A stretch of 64,000 nucleotides of DNA from Thermodesulfomicrobium sp. WS (GCF_027925145.1 NZ_AP027130.1:1054001-1118000), one strand, 5' to 3'; shown: positions 26,181-35,601, counted from the first letter of the stretch. Translations and numbers: made by a program. Notes: generated by a model not told the origin, from the letters alone.

Positions 26181-28072
26181 AAAAGACTATGAAGTGGTTG
26201 AGCGCAAAAGGTGCTGGTAACCCCTAAAATGGATCCCCATTGGGGTTGCCGCTGGACGCATTCTTCTGCTGCGTTGCGGGCAGCGGTGATGCGTCCTAGC
26301 GTGGTATTGACGCAGTAGAGGCGGTAGTAGGGTTGCCATTGGTTGTATGGCGCCAGGTTGGCTGCTCTGATGTAGTCAGCGATGGCCTCGGGGAGTCGGC
26401 CTGCTGCCTCTTGCCGCAGACCTCGCCAGAAGTACGGCATGGGGCGGTCTGGATGCTTGGCGATGGTCTCTTCGATACGCTTTGCAGCATCTGGATGCAT
26501 ATTGGCAATGACTTGATGCTCTTCGAGCAGACTACTTACAGGATACATGTGTGGATGCAGCGTATGCAGGCATGCCACCACTTCCGGCCAATGGGCCCTC
26601 ATGATCGTAGACATGGATCCATGCCCATGGATTCGGTAATGGAAAAAACATTGTTGGATGCGGTACGGCTTTATGCCGAGTGGAGTACATTGTATCCAAA
26701 AGTTCCAGTCTTCTGCTCCCCACGGGATGCTGGGGTCGTAACCCTGGCCCATGGTCCATAAGTCTTTGCGGTACAGCGATGCATAAGGGAATGTGTTGCG
26801 CTCGAGGATTTCCGCCCAAGAGTATTCCGGTGGGGTCCAGACATTGTTGCGCGCCCCGAACTCCTGCACATTGGAAAAGATGAGATTGATTTCAGGATGG
26901 TTGGCAATGATGTCCGCAGCGTGGTGGAGAAAGCCCGGGGCAAAGCAGTCGTCGCAATCCAGGGGCAAAATCCAATCACCACGGGCGCGGGCGATTCCGG
27001 CATTGCGGGCATCGGCCATGCCGCCGTTGGGTTTGTCGATGACGTGGATGGGCAGAGGGGTGTGTGCGTGCGCCAAGCGGTGGGCCACGGCTGAGGAGTC
27101 GTCGGTGCTCCCATCGTTGACGATAATGATTTCCAGAGGCCCGTATCGCTGGGCTACCAGGCTTGCCACAGCCTGGGGCAGGAAGGCCGCGCCATTGAAG
27201 ACAGGAATGACCGCTGTGATGGACGGAGGGGTGTTGCCTGGCTGGATTTGGATGCGGGTTGGGCGGAGATGGAGCGGGGCTTCGAAATGAACGGCATTGG
27301 GGACGAGAGAGGCATAGGCGTCGCTATCAATGCGTTGGCCTGCGTCAAAATATTGGGAGAGGGTTTCTGCATCGATGGAGTGTGCTGCAACACGGTTGTC
27401 ATAAACTTGCTGTACTCGGTTGAGTGGATTGCAGAATCCAACGGATTGCGGATATATGATGCGCCATGGCATGTGGGCAACGAGATTGGTATGTTGACTG
27501 AGTGCTGCTTCGAGAGTGTTCGGGTTATCGAAAGCGATATTTTGCAGAAGGCTGATAATGGTCGACGCCCGGTAAAGAGAACCAGAAATTTCTAAAGGAT
27601 ATCCAAAATCATACTCCGCATTGTCCCAGCGAAAACGTAACATTGTAGATTTGGGTATAGGCTCGAGCAGAGGAATTTCCTGTGAGGCATTTTGTGGGTA
27701 ACAATATACAGTATTTTTTCCTAAAAGAAGGTTCGCCGACAGCACCTCCGGACACATTTCCATGGATGTAATACATTCATGCAGGGAGAAAGGACGGTAA
27801 AAAAGGACGTCGTCTACGGCGAAGAGAATCCATGGCGCATCAGCGATAAGAGCGAGCAATTGATGGCGAAAATGGGTTTCCCGGATATATTGAACTTGAG
27901 GAAATTCCCGTTGGAGGCAATCATATTGGTGTTGATGATGTTTATTTGATGTATGATATAGTATTCGAATGGATATTTCTTCTGCTTCAATACAATTTTT
28001 AAAGAAAGACTGCAGGGCGCCGTGTAATTGTAACGCCCTGTCTTTGCTGAAAAATATTGCTTGAACGTTCAT
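26177..28072 (-). CDS. Two-domain glycosyltransferase (GT-A-like N-terminus, GT2 C-terminal domain, TPR tail)
   Basis: This is a 631-residue protein. The first 290 or so residues (starting VQAIFFSKDRALQLHGALQS, with ILFAVDDVLFYRPF) look like a divergent GT-A domain. From about residue 290 there is a standard GT2 domain: ITAVIPVFNGAAFLPQAVAS, IIIVNDGSTDDSSAV, NGGMADARNAGIARARGD, LPLDCDDCFAPG and WGAEDWNFWIQ. The last 110 or so residues are TPR-like. It overlaps both neighbours by 4 bases in the operon. Base composition is intermediate to AT-rich. Substrates unknown. Confidence 0.8.
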   Translation of the reverse strand: MNVQAIFFSKDRALQLHGALQSFFKNCIEAEEISIRILYHTSNKHHQHQYDCLQREFPQVQYIRETHFRHQLLALIADAPWILFAVDDVLFYRPFSLHECITSMEMCPEVLSANLLLGKNTVYCYPQNASQEIPLLEPIPKSTMLRFRWDNAEYDFGYPLEISGSLYRASTIISLLQNIAFDNPNTLEAALSQHTNLVAHMPWRIIYPQSVGFCNPLNRVQQVYDNRVAAHSIDAETLSQYFDAGQRIDSDAYASLVPNAVHFEAPLHLRPTRIQIQPGNTPPSITAVIPVFNGAAFLPQAVASLVAQRYGPLEIIIVNDGSTDDSSAVAHRLAHAHTPLPIHVIDKPNGGMADARNAGIARARGDWILPLDCDDCFAPGFLHHAADIIANHPEINLIFSNVQEFGARNNVWTPPEYSWAEILERNTFPYASLYRKDLWTMGQGYDPSIPWGAEDWNFWIQCTPLGIKPYRIQQCFFHYRIHGHGSMSTIMRAHWPEVVACLHTLHPHMYPVSSLLEEHQVIANMHPDAAKRIEETIAKHPDRPMPYFWRGLRQEAAGRLPEAIADYIRAANLAPYNQWQPYYRLYCVNTTLGRITAARNAAEECVQRQPQWGSILGVTSTFCAQPLHSLL

Positions 28073-30261
28073 TTTTTGACTGCCTCTATAAAATATCCTG
28101 TTGTAAAATCTTCATTTTTAAAAATTTTGTCCATAGCATATAGATATTGTGGAAGATATTGGTGAAAGAGTTTTTTGATAGCCGAGGATCGGTCTCCATG
28201 ATATTGGTGGTGCTGCTCAAATGTCCAGGAAACACGAGCACATTCTTGGGCAAGAAGCGCAAAAAAACCGCCGTTGGGAATAATTTCTACGATATGCATA
28301 CCTAAACTTGGAAGAACGCGTTCGTAGAAGTAACGAGTAAAACCACCATAATAATGAAATGGTGCTTGGTGTACTCCGGATCCAAGAGGAGCGATCAACA
28401 AAAGTTTTCCACCTGGTTTGAGGATACGAATCATTTCTCGCAATGCACCTTGAGGATCTATGACGTGTTCTAATACTTCTGTGCACAGAATTACATCAAA
28501 AGATTTATCTTGAATAGGTATCGCAGTGATATCGCTTTCAATGTCGATATCCCCGTATTCTGTTTTCCCGCCAAGTTTAATGCCTTGGTATTTTTTGAAA
28601 TCTTGGGAAAAATAGTGGCAGTGGGAAAAGAACTCTTTATAGGGGCAGGTCCCCGCTCCTACGTCGAGAACCATTGCTCCTGGGGAGATGGTGGCTGCCT
28701 TGGCCTGCACCCATTGATCCCGGCGGCGTTGATTGAAATCGTGGATTTCTTCAGTGGGAGGGGCGTCAGCAGGCAGGGGGAGAATCTGCTGGAGGGTATC
28801 GTCGATCGAGATACTTGGAGCATGGATGGGGTGGTGAGCGAGAAAATTGCGGAGCTGGGTTTTCCATATCTCATACATTGGCATCTCGGAGGGCGCAACT
28901 ATACTCAGCCAGAGTAGTTCGTCGGCGGCCTGGAGAAGTTTCTCTTCTGGGATATCGTGGGTTTTTATGGCGATGGCTGTGACATTGGCTAAGTAGGGGG
29001 GATGATCCCAGGTGCTTTGAGAGATAGTAATGTCCTCAAACCCTAAGTGGGACAAGGTTGCTGCGAAGCGTTCAGGAAACCAATGGTCTACGTGGTATGC
29101 CCAGTGGTCTGTTTGGTCTCCTGCCAAGTGGCGTGCGGCTGCTGTTTTGTGCTTGAAGGGCGCGTTGGAAAGGATCGTCTTTGCGCTACCTTCGAGATCT
29201 GGGGTTTCTATGTGGATTTTACCCCCTACGCGAAGCCAGCGATGCCAACGGATAAGTAATCCTAACGCTTCTACACGACTGAAGTGCTCAAAGACGTGAT
29301 GGAGACGAATTTCATCGACCGTGTTGTCCGGGAATTGGAGTTGAGTGATATCGGCAAATATATCCGCTTTTGGTCGCATAACAGCATGTTCTTTTGGCGG
29401 ATAATCTATATTGATATATCCATCTAAATATTTTTCTCCGCATCCAAGATGGAGTTTTAAAGGATTTCCTGGTGAATACAATTTGTCTTTATACATTTTA
29501 TATATAATATATTCTTTATTAATTTGATTTTTAACTTCTAATATTCTATTAACTTTGTCTATTTCGTAATAGATTTTCGACCATTTTCTTTTATATAAAG
29601 CAATATCTTTTTCGGATATATTTATATTTTGTTTTTTTGTCATATCAATTATATCATCGTGGAAAACTTTAGCATCTATACATGGGATAATGCGAAATCC
29701 TGCGCGAAGAATACGAAGACAGAGATCTCCATCCGCGCAATAAAAATTATATGCTGTGTCAAACCCCCCTAATGATTTTGCTATATTGGTATTAATGAGT
29801 CCGTAATTAATGAGGATTTGATCACCCAGTGTTAAATCAATTCCATATTGAGACCATGGTGAATCTAGTGGAGCGCTTGCGTTGCGATATGCCATAGCAA
29901 CGCCTCCGGCTAATCCTGAGTATTTCTGTGCCATATCGAGGGCATAAACAAAAGCATTTGGCATGAATACAATGTCGTCTGATGCATACATAAACCATGG
30001 AGAATTTGTTTTTTTTAATAAAAATTGCATCATCTCTGGCCAAGACGGCTTTCTCTTTGGAAAAAATTTATTTTCGTCTAAAATTATGGTTTGTGGAAAA
30101 ATCGTTGGTATTTTTTGAGCATTATCATCAATATCTGCATACAAAACGAGTGCTTGCCACTGTATCCGGCCTGCTGCTTGAAGTACAGATTCAAGCATGC
30201 GTATGAGCATCGCGTATCTATTCTTTGTTGGAATAAGAAGGGTAATAATTGGTTTTTTCAT
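28069..30261 (-). CDS. Three-domain protein: GT2-like domain plus two SAM-dependent methyltransferase domains
   Basis: This is a 730-residue protein. Residues 1-250 form a GT2-like domain (ITLLIPTKNRYAMLIRMLES, MYASDDIVFMPN). At about 285-450 is a class I methyltransferase of the predicted SAM type (LKLHLGCGEKYLDGYINID, DEIRLHHVFEHFSR). At about 515-730 is a second class I methyltransferase (MVLDVGAGTCPYKEFF, FDVILCTEVLEHV, LKPGGKLLLIAPLGSG). Coupled transfer and O-methylation of a sugar, or chain capping, would fit, but this is inference. The gene is strongly AT-rich with poly-T/A stretches unlike the flanking chromosome. Confidence 0.8.
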   Translation of the reverse strand: MKKPIITLLIPTKNRYAMLIRMLESVLQAAGRIQWQALVLYADIDDNAQKIPTIFPQTIILDENKFFPKRKPSWPEMMQFLLKKTNSPWFMYASDDIVFMPNAFVYALDMAQKYSGLAGGVAMAYRNASAPLDSPWSQYGIDLTLGDQILINYGLINTNIAKSLGGFDTAYNFYCADGDLCLRILRAGFRIIPCIDAKVFHDDIIDMTKKQNINISEKDIALYKRKWSKIYYEIDKVNRILEVKNQINKEYIIYKMYKDKLYSPGNPLKLHLGCGEKYLDGYINIDYPPKEHAVMRPKADIFADITQLQFPDNTVDEIRLHHVFEHFSRVEALGLLIRWHRWLRVGGKIHIETPDLEGSAKTILSNAPFKHKTAAARHLAGDQTDHWAYHVDHWFPERFAATLSHLGFEDITISQSTWDHPPYLANVTAIAIKTHDIPEEKLLQAADELLWLSIVAPSEMPMYEIWKTQLRNFLAHHPIHAPSISIDDTLQQILPLPADAPPTEEIHDFNQRRRDQWVQAKAATISPGAMVLDVGAGTCPYKEFFSHCHYFSQDFKKYQGIKLGGKTEYGDIDIESDITAIPIQDKSFDVILCTEVLEHVIDPQGALREMIRILKPGGKLLLIAPLGSGVHQAPFHYYGGFTRYFYERVLPSLGMHIVEIIPNGGFFALLAQECARVSWTFEQHHQYHGDRSSAIKKLFHQYLPQYLYAMDKIFKNEDFTTGYFIEAVKK

Positions 30262-30273
30262 ATTATACGCATT

Positions 30274-32148
30274 CTAGTGCATACGGATAGCAAAGGCCAC
30301 ACCATATCCAAGTTCTGTGAATTCAAAACAGCTCATATTAGGACGAGATTGTACTTCCTGTTGCCAAACATTAATAAGTTGTGGATGGGATGGGTGGGCT
30401 ATGTCATCGAAAACAATTGCACCTCCGATGCGAAGCCGAGGCAAGACGTTACGAATATCCATAGTTGCTCCTTCAGGAGAGTGATCACCGTCTACGGTGA
30501 TGAGGTCAAATGTTTGCTGAGGGTTGGCTGCAAAATATGCAGGCACTGTTTCTTGAGAGTTTCCACTGACGAGGTTAAGTTTTCCCTTATGGTTAAGGCG
30601 AAGTAGTTGATCGCGAACGAACTCTGGACCTGGATTTTCCATTCCTGCATAGTCTTGAATCCACATATCAAATCCAACGATATCTACTTCTGGACAGCAA
30701 GAAGCAACCATTGCCATGCTTCTTCCTTGGCGAACTCCTATCTCCAGGTAATTTTTTACATCAAGAGATTTTGATAAATGGTATAAAACAGTACATATGT
30801 CTGCATATCTCCAATTTTCTTTGAAATTTTCAATTCCTTTTTTTATAAATTCATTTAAAAAAATTATATAATCATCTTTTTGTATTTTATTTAATATATT
30901 ACATACATTTTTATATATATTTATATCAAATAGCCCAGATGCGAATGTTTGTGATCCTGCAATGGCTGGATGGTACCATTGTTTTTGTGCAAAAAATGTA
31001 TTTTTTATGTTGTATATTGCTTTTATTTTGATATCTTTATTTTTTTTACCTATAATATTTACTATTTTTGATATATCTAATCCAAATTTTATTCTTGCTT
31101 CACGATTTTTTGCAATAGCATCTAATTCTCGTTGAGTTCCTATCGTTGAATTCAACTTGTCAAGATTTGCTTCTATTGCTTGTGCAAGAGCAAAAGGGTT
31201 GCCCGCCTGAAAGGAAATTCCGTATGGAGGATTTTGTTCCTTATGTACCGGTATATCCGAGTAGATAATAGTCTTTCCAAACATTCGTGCGTCTTCAACG
31301 ACAGTGCTCCAACCTTCAAAAAGAGATGGTTGAACAACAGCCATAGATGCTCGAAGAAGTTGTATTTGATCTGTCCTATCGATGAGCCCGAGAATTTGAA
31401 TTTGTTGAGAAAGATTATTTTGCTCTATATATTCTTTTAATGAATTAAAGTAATTGAGGTCTCGATGATCTTCGGTTGATCCTGTGCATACGAGATTTAT
31501 ATAAATATTTTTCTTTTTAAGAATATTTATAGCTTTAAATAGTGATAGATGATCTTTGTGTTTCCAAAACTGGTTGCAACAAATAATGTATTTGTTATTG
31601 ATATGAAATTTTTTTAAAGTAGAAGAAGCATCCATTTGAATCCATTTATCATCTAATGATGATACGAATCTAAGTATATATGTAGGACATTGTGGGAAAA
31701 AAAATTTTTGAAAATCGTTGAGTGCAGATTGGCTGCTTAAAATAACTGCATTTTTTTGACATGCTAAATATGAAAAATATTTTTCTCTCCATTGAATATC
31801 TTCATTTGAGAAAAAATGAGGAAGGTATTTGTGTTGGAAATCTGGTATCCAGAATGCTCGCGCTGGATTTGCAGATACTCCTGGATCTTCTGCAGGGAAA
31901 GGATATAGAACATCAACATCATCCATGGATACACCAGGGACAAAAGGACGGATGTCATCTGCAAGATGAAGTATGCTTTGATACTGTCCAAGATGATCGA
32001 TTTGCTCTGGGAGGACAAAAAAGACCATACGCAGACGGTGGGAAGGAGGAAGTGTTCCTATGGCAAGGACGATGTTTTTGAGATAATTGGGGCCACCAGT
32101 CCAGCCATCGCTGCCCCATTGAATGATTAATCCGAGAGTAGTGGACAT
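30274..32148 (-). CDS. GT4 glycosyltransferase fused to class I methyltransferase
   Basis: This 624-residue protein starts at ATG 32148, where AAGGAG is suitably spaced; an ATG two codons upstream is too close to that site. Residues 1 to about 380 form a GT-B transferase (donor half with IICCNQFWKHKDHLSLFKAI and QPSLFEGWSTVVEDARMFGK). From about 440 there is a methyltransferase of the Methyltransf_24 kind (YLEIGVRQGRSMAMVA, VDIVGFDMWIQDYAG, FDLITVDGDHSPEG, IGGAIVFDDIAHPSH). The middle portion is very AT-rich. It lies 12 bases upstream of the previous operon member. Confidence 0.85.
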   Translation of the reverse strand: MSTTLGLIIQWGSDGWTGGPNYLKNIVLAIGTLPPSHRLRMVFFVLPEQIDHLGQYQSILHLADDIRPFVPGVSMDDVDVLYPFPAEDPGVSANPARAFWIPDFQHKYLPHFFSNEDIQWREKYFSYLACQKNAVILSSQSALNDFQKFFFPQCPTYILRFVSSLDDKWIQMDASSTLKKFHINNKYIICCNQFWKHKDHLSLFKAINILKKKNIYINLVCTGSTEDHRDLNYFNSLKEYIEQNNLSQQIQILGLIDRTDQIQLLRASMAVVQPSLFEGWSTVVEDARMFGKTIIYSDIPVHKEQNPPYGISFQAGNPFALAQAIEANLDKLNSTIGTQRELDAIAKNREARIKFGLDISKIVNIIGKKNKDIKIKAIYNIKNTFFAQKQWYHPAIAGSQTFASGLFDINIYKNVCNILNKIQKDDYIIFLNEFIKKGIENFKENWRYADICTVLYHLSKSLDVKNYLEIGVRQGRSMAMVASCCPEVDIVGFDMWIQDYAGMENPGPEFVRDQLLRLNHKGKLNLVSGNSQETVPAYFAANPQQTFDLITVDGDHSPEGATMDIRNVLPRLRIGGAIVFDDIAHPSHPQLINVWQQEVQSRPNMSCFEFTELGYGVAFAIRMH

Positions 32149-32193
32149 TTCCATCTCCTTTGCATGGGTATTTACCCTGCGGTATATATTCCA

Positions 32194-33102
32194 TTATCGC
32201 TGCGCACACTCCATGAGATACCACTGGGCGAATCTGCCCACCCCTTGTTCAAGCGATAATTTGGGAAAGAAACCTTGAGTCCGCAACAGTGAAATATCTG
32301 CTTCCATGTATTGGGGATCTCCTTCTCGAATCTTTCCATTGAAGCGCAGAGAAATATTTTTTCCAAGTTGTTTGATAAGTAATTGAGCAAGATATCGGAC
32401 AGATATTTGTTTCCCTGAGGCTACATTTATGGCGATATTTTTGACTTCGTTCGTAATCAATATTTTTACTGCTTGTGCAAGATCGTATATATGGATAAAG
32501 TCTCGCGTTTCATCTCCGGTTCCGAAGAGCTCTATAGTTTCAGATTGCGATTTCTGCGCTATATCCCATAAAAGTTGTTTGCGAATTCCTTCGCCGTAAC
32601 ATGAAAAAATACGTAGAATTAAGTAATTCTGACTATATAATTCATGATACTGACGAATGATATTTTCGCTGTGCATTTTATGGTATCCATAGGGAGAAAT
32701 GGGACGGAGCGGAGTTGCCTCAGTGATGGGAAGGCATTGTGCGTTTCCATATACAGCTGCGCTGGACGGAAAAATGAAGTCTGCTTTGATACCAGATGTC
32801 CGTATAGCATCAAGCACATGAGCTACCAATCTGGGGCCAGCATCAAAATCTGCTGTAGGGTTTTCTGTAGAAAATGGAACAGACCCGTATCCAGCGCAGT
32901 GTACTACAACATTAGGTTTCCATTTTTTTAGTATTTTATTAAAATTGATGTCAGGTAGTTCTAGCTTTTTATAGTCTTCAAGTGTGTTTTTAGTTTTACT
33001 AGATCTGCCTATGCCAAAAACACGAAATGAAGATATTAGCATTTTTGCTATATTAGATCCTATAAATCCGTTAACTCCAGTTATCAATATGGATTTTTTC
33101 AT
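32194..33102 (-). CDS. NAD-dependent sugar epimerase/dehydratase
   Basis: This is an extended short-chain dehydrogenase of 302 residues. ILITGVNGFIGSNIAKML holds the NAD-binding GxxGxxG, HCAGYGSVPF and the SSAAVYG block follow, and the catalytic Y-x3-K is in SPYGYHKMHSENI. The best start is the second of two adjacent ATGs (33102), five bases after GGAG; upstream in-frame ATGs have no such site. Length and order fit nucleotide-sugar 4-epimerases/reductases such as GalE/RfbD-type proteins, but the substrate cannot be read off. Strongly AT-rich. Confidence 0.85.
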   Translation of the reverse strand: MKKSILITGVNGFIGSNIAKMLISSFRVFGIGRSSKTKNTLEDYKKLELPDINFNKILKKWKPNVVVHCAGYGSVPFSTENPTADFDAGPRLVAHVLDAIRTSGIKADFIFPSSAAVYGNAQCLPITEATPLRPISPYGYHKMHSENIIRQYHELYSQNYLILRIFSCYGEGIRKQLLWDIAQKSQSETIELFGTGDETRDFIHIYDLAQAVKILITNEVKNIAINVASGKQISVRYLAQLLIKQLGKNISLRFNGKIREGDPQYMEADISLLRTQGFFPKLSLEQGVGRFAQWYLMECAQR

Positions 33103-33151
33103 CATAACTCCATCAGTATTTTTCGACATATTTTCGATTTATATTTTATTT

Positions 33152-33811
33152 TTATATGGAATATCCGCCGCCAACAATTGGGTTGACTTTTTTAGTTTTT
33201 GCATTTTTCTTGAGTATAAGAGCGTATTCTTCGCGGGAGGGAACTGTATGCTTATCTCTTGATTCGAGTAATTCTTGAATGTGTTCTTTTCCATGAACCT
33301 TAATCCATGTGTTCGATGCAAAGTCAAATATCTTTATGATGTGTGCTGGAGCGCCTGCGACAACGCAAAATGGAGGGATGCTATGAGTGACAACGGAATT
33401 AGCTCCTATAACACACCCCCTCCCTACGACGACATTCCCAGAAATAACAGTATTTATTCCTAGCCAACAGTTTTCCTCTATCACGAGCTTTCCGGCTGTT
33501 GCCCCTTGATCCATGTATGGCATTATGATGTCACTATATACATGATCTGCGTCAGATACAAAAACTCGTGGTGCGAATAAGCAGTAATCACCTATTTCTA
33601 CATATCCTCCGGAAGAGATCATGGAATTGCGTCCAATGAGAACACAAGATCCAATATGGATATGTTTTTTATCGTCACGATGACAAACATTGATCCATGT
33701 ACTTTCTCCTATGCAAGACCCTTGTCCTATAGTAATGTTTTTTATGCCGATAATTTGAATTCCATTTCCAAAACTTACTCCAGGAAATATACTTGTGAAA
33801 TTTATATGCAT
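33152..33811 (-). CDS. Hexapeptide-repeat (left-handed beta-helix) acyltransferase
   Basis: This is a 219-residue acyltransferase of the WcaF/maltose O-acetyltransferase type that would O- or N-acylate a sugar. Several imperfect hexapeptide turns are seen (IGQGSCIGESTWINV, IGSCVLIGRNSMISSG, VEIGDYCLFAPRVFVSD). VIEENCWLGINTVISGNVVVG and the C-terminal VIGANSVVTHSIPPF and VVAGAPAHIIK follow; the latter is the hallmark end of this family. It is the most upstream intact gene of the minus-strand operon ending at 19421. No Shine-Dalgarno sequence is evident before its ATG. Very AT-rich. Confidence 0.85.
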   Translation of the reverse strand: MHINFTSIFPGVSFGNGIQIIGIKNITIGQGSCIGESTWINVCHRDDKKHIHIGSCVLIGRNSMISSGGYVEIGDYCLFAPRVFVSDADHVYSDIIMPYMDQGATAGKLVIEENCWLGINTVISGNVVVGRGCVIGANSVVTHSIPPFCVVAGAPAHIIKIFDFASNTWIKVHGKEHIQELLESRDKHTVPSREEYALILKKNAKTKKVNPIVGGGYSI

Positions 33812-33859
33812 AATTTTAATATATTATAAATTTCATATATGTTTTGTGATATAGCTTTT

Positions 33860-34126
33860 TCAATATGGAAAACACGTACAGTCATATCTTGGAAGAGCAA
33901 ACGGTGACGCCATATCTTTTGTTGAGACGTCTCGGTGCTCCACTGAGAGACAGTAGTGAATTCCATATTCTTGAAGTAGAGCAATGGTGGTTTCGCTGTA
34001 GCTTATGGCTCCACCATCCTCTTCTATGGTCCATGCCACCAGTGTCTTGCCGCCTACATTCCGTAGATTTTTTCCGGGGATTCTCTTGGATCCCCCTCGT
34101 GCAGTGATCAGGCCCAATAATCGCAC
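33860..34126 (-). pseudogene. Truncated CMP-acylneuraminate (nonulosonate) cytidylyltransferase fragment
   Basis: From a GTG at 34126 the reading frame gives GLITARGGSKRIPGKNLRNV followed by GGKTLVAWTIEE. This is the N-terminal CTP-binding signature of NeuA/PseF/LegF-type cytidylyltransferases. The family likeness then stops abruptly, and the frame ends about 55 residues later, far short of the usual 220-240 residues. AAAGGAAAG precedes the GTG. The remaining sequence to about 33812 has no recognisable gene. This is probably the leftover of a nonulosonic-acid activating gene destroyed by deletion next to the insertion-sequence scar. Confidence 0.65.
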
Positions 34127-34189
34127 TCTAGCTTTCCTTTGGGACAATTTGGATAAGAGTAAATAAGATTCAGCAATGCCTATGTCATG

Positions 34190-34368
34190 GCTCTCCTCAC
34201 CCCCGCCGCGCCCCCCTGTCAGGCAATCCTCTCGCCAAGTCGGCAGGACCGAAGTCGGCTGACCTGTCTCCCGGCTCAGTGCATCCAGGCTCTCGCCGTA
34301 CGCAGCCGTAGGACCACTTCCTGCTTCCGTTTTGCTGACCAACGTTTGGGCAACTTCTTCTCGTTCAT
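34190..34368 (-). mobile_element. Insertion-sequence remnant: frameshifted start of a transposase orfA
   Basis: An ATG at 34368 with CAGGAGGTGTCC just upstream opens MNEKKLPKRWSAKRKQEVVL, typical of the basic helix-turn-helix start of IS3-type OrfA proteins. This frame stops at 34276. The continuation of the same protein (GESLDALSRETGQP, then TWREDCLTGG) is found in another frame from about 34300 to 34200. A one- or two-base indel therefore broke the gene. Nothing of OrfB or the right end follows; the sequence runs into the cytidylyltransferase fragment. Family placement is by memory of the motif, not by search. Confidence 0.65.
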
Positions 34369-34401
34369 GGACACCTCCTGTCGCACTTATTCCGCAACCA
34401 A

Positions 34402-35601
34402 TTATGTGTCCAGTTTATTCGGGAGACTACCCATTGAGTTCTTATTGAAATTTCGATCAGGATCCATATTCTGGTCCTTCAAGGAAATGTGCTTGCGAAT
34501 GATCCGGTCTAGTTCCTCAACTCTACGTTCCATGGAATGGTCTTTTAAGCATCTTTCCTGCCCTTTGGCAGCAATTTCTTCTCTTTTTTTAGGATTTGCT
34601 AGATAATAATCTAATTTATCAATTAGCTCTTTGCGATCATTGAATGTTTCAACTTCTTTACCGATGTCAAAATATTTCGAAATGTTTACAAAATGTTCCG
34701 TCAGCAAAAAAACACCACTGCCGGTTGCCTCGAAAATTCGCATGTTAGCGGTATCTTTGCCTCCAATATCAATTTTAGAATTCTTTTCAGGATCAACAAT
34801 ATAATGGTCCGCTCTGGAGTCAAAGGCAATTCTACCTTGACGCAAGGCTTTGTACATTTCGATGCCGTAAACCGGCGGAGCAAGATGCTGTTTTAGAACA
34901 ACGGGAATCTGGTTCTGCTCTCCTGTCAGATGCAGTGCGCATTTAAATCCTTTGGTATTTGCCGTCTTGGCGATTTGCCGGAGATAATATCCTCGCTTGG
35001 CATGCTGGTTTAGGGTATACTGGCCAATAAAAACAATGTCCTTTGATGGCTTAATATCTTTGATTCGATCGGCAATGGATGTAGGAAAGCCAGGGATAAA
35101 CAACTCACCGTGCTTGGCCCCCCGTTGCACAGCCAAATCCAGGAGAGGTCTTAGGCTGGACAGCATGACGTCGAAGCCGGACCAGTCGATATTGTGCGGA
35201 AATGTAGCCGCTCTCCAGCCAAGGATCAGATTAGGCTTATGACTCAGTTTGCGGACAAACGTGCCGCTAAACCCAATAGGATCATTCAAATAGAGGATAT
35301 CCGGCTCATACTCCTCAATCTGCTTTCTTGTAATTTCCTCAATCCAATTATCTGTCTGTAATGTGTAACTGCTATTTTCCTTAAGCCATTGAAATTGTGC
35401 TTGAGGACAATTAGCAATGACAAGGCGAGATTCATAGCCTACTTGATGCATGTAAGGCGCAAACATATGCACTGCGCCAAATGCATCGGTAATTAATACA
35501 TCTATCTGATCTTGAAAAGATGCTTTGTGAAGTAATTTGAATCTTGAATAAATAGATTTAATATGTTGTGGGTAAAATGTATGGATTTGAAGAAAACGCA
35601 T
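34402..35601 (-). CDS. CgeB-like glycosyltransferase (GT-B)
   Basis: This is a 399-residue GT-B protein resembling CgeB/DUF3880-type transferases. The N-terminal half handles the acceptor (FLQIHTFYPQHIKSIY, YEPDILYLNDPIG). The C-terminal half has VFIGQYTLNQHAKRGYYL, GIEMYKALRQGRIAFDSRAD, NMRIFEATGSGVFLLTE and the closing DHSMERRVEELDRIIRKH. The last 25 or so residues have no family counterpart and run into sequence that looks like the end of the adjoining insertion element. The natural C-terminus may therefore have been replaced. Moderate, less AT-rich base composition than 28-34 kb. Confidence 0.8.
   Translation of the reverse strand: MRFLQIHTFYPQHIKSIYSRFKLLHKASFQDQIDVLITDAFGAVHMFAPYMHQVGYESRLVIANCPQAQFQWLKENSSYTLQTDNWIEEITRKQIEEYEPDILYLNDPIGFSGTFVRKLSHKPNLILGWRAATFPHNIDWSGFDVMLSSLRPLLDLAVQRGAKHGELFIPGFPTSIADRIKDIKPSKDIVFIGQYTLNQHAKRGYYLRQIAKTANTKGFKCALHLTGEQNQIPVVLKQHLAPPVYGIEMYKALRQGRIAFDSRADHYIVDPEKNSKIDIGGKDTANMRIFEATGSGVFLLTEHFVNISKYFDIGKEVETFNDRKELIDKLDYYLANPKKREEIAAKGQERCLKDHSMERRVEELDRIIRKHISLKDQNMDPDRNFNKNSMGSLPNKLDT
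34408..34419. repeat. IS-end-like motif, copy 1
   Basis: The 12-base string GTCCAGTTTATT lies about 40 bases in front of the orfA remnant start. It has the look of an insertion-sequence terminal repeat. A copy with one mismatch and the same orientation is at 42163-42174. Confidence 0.35.
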
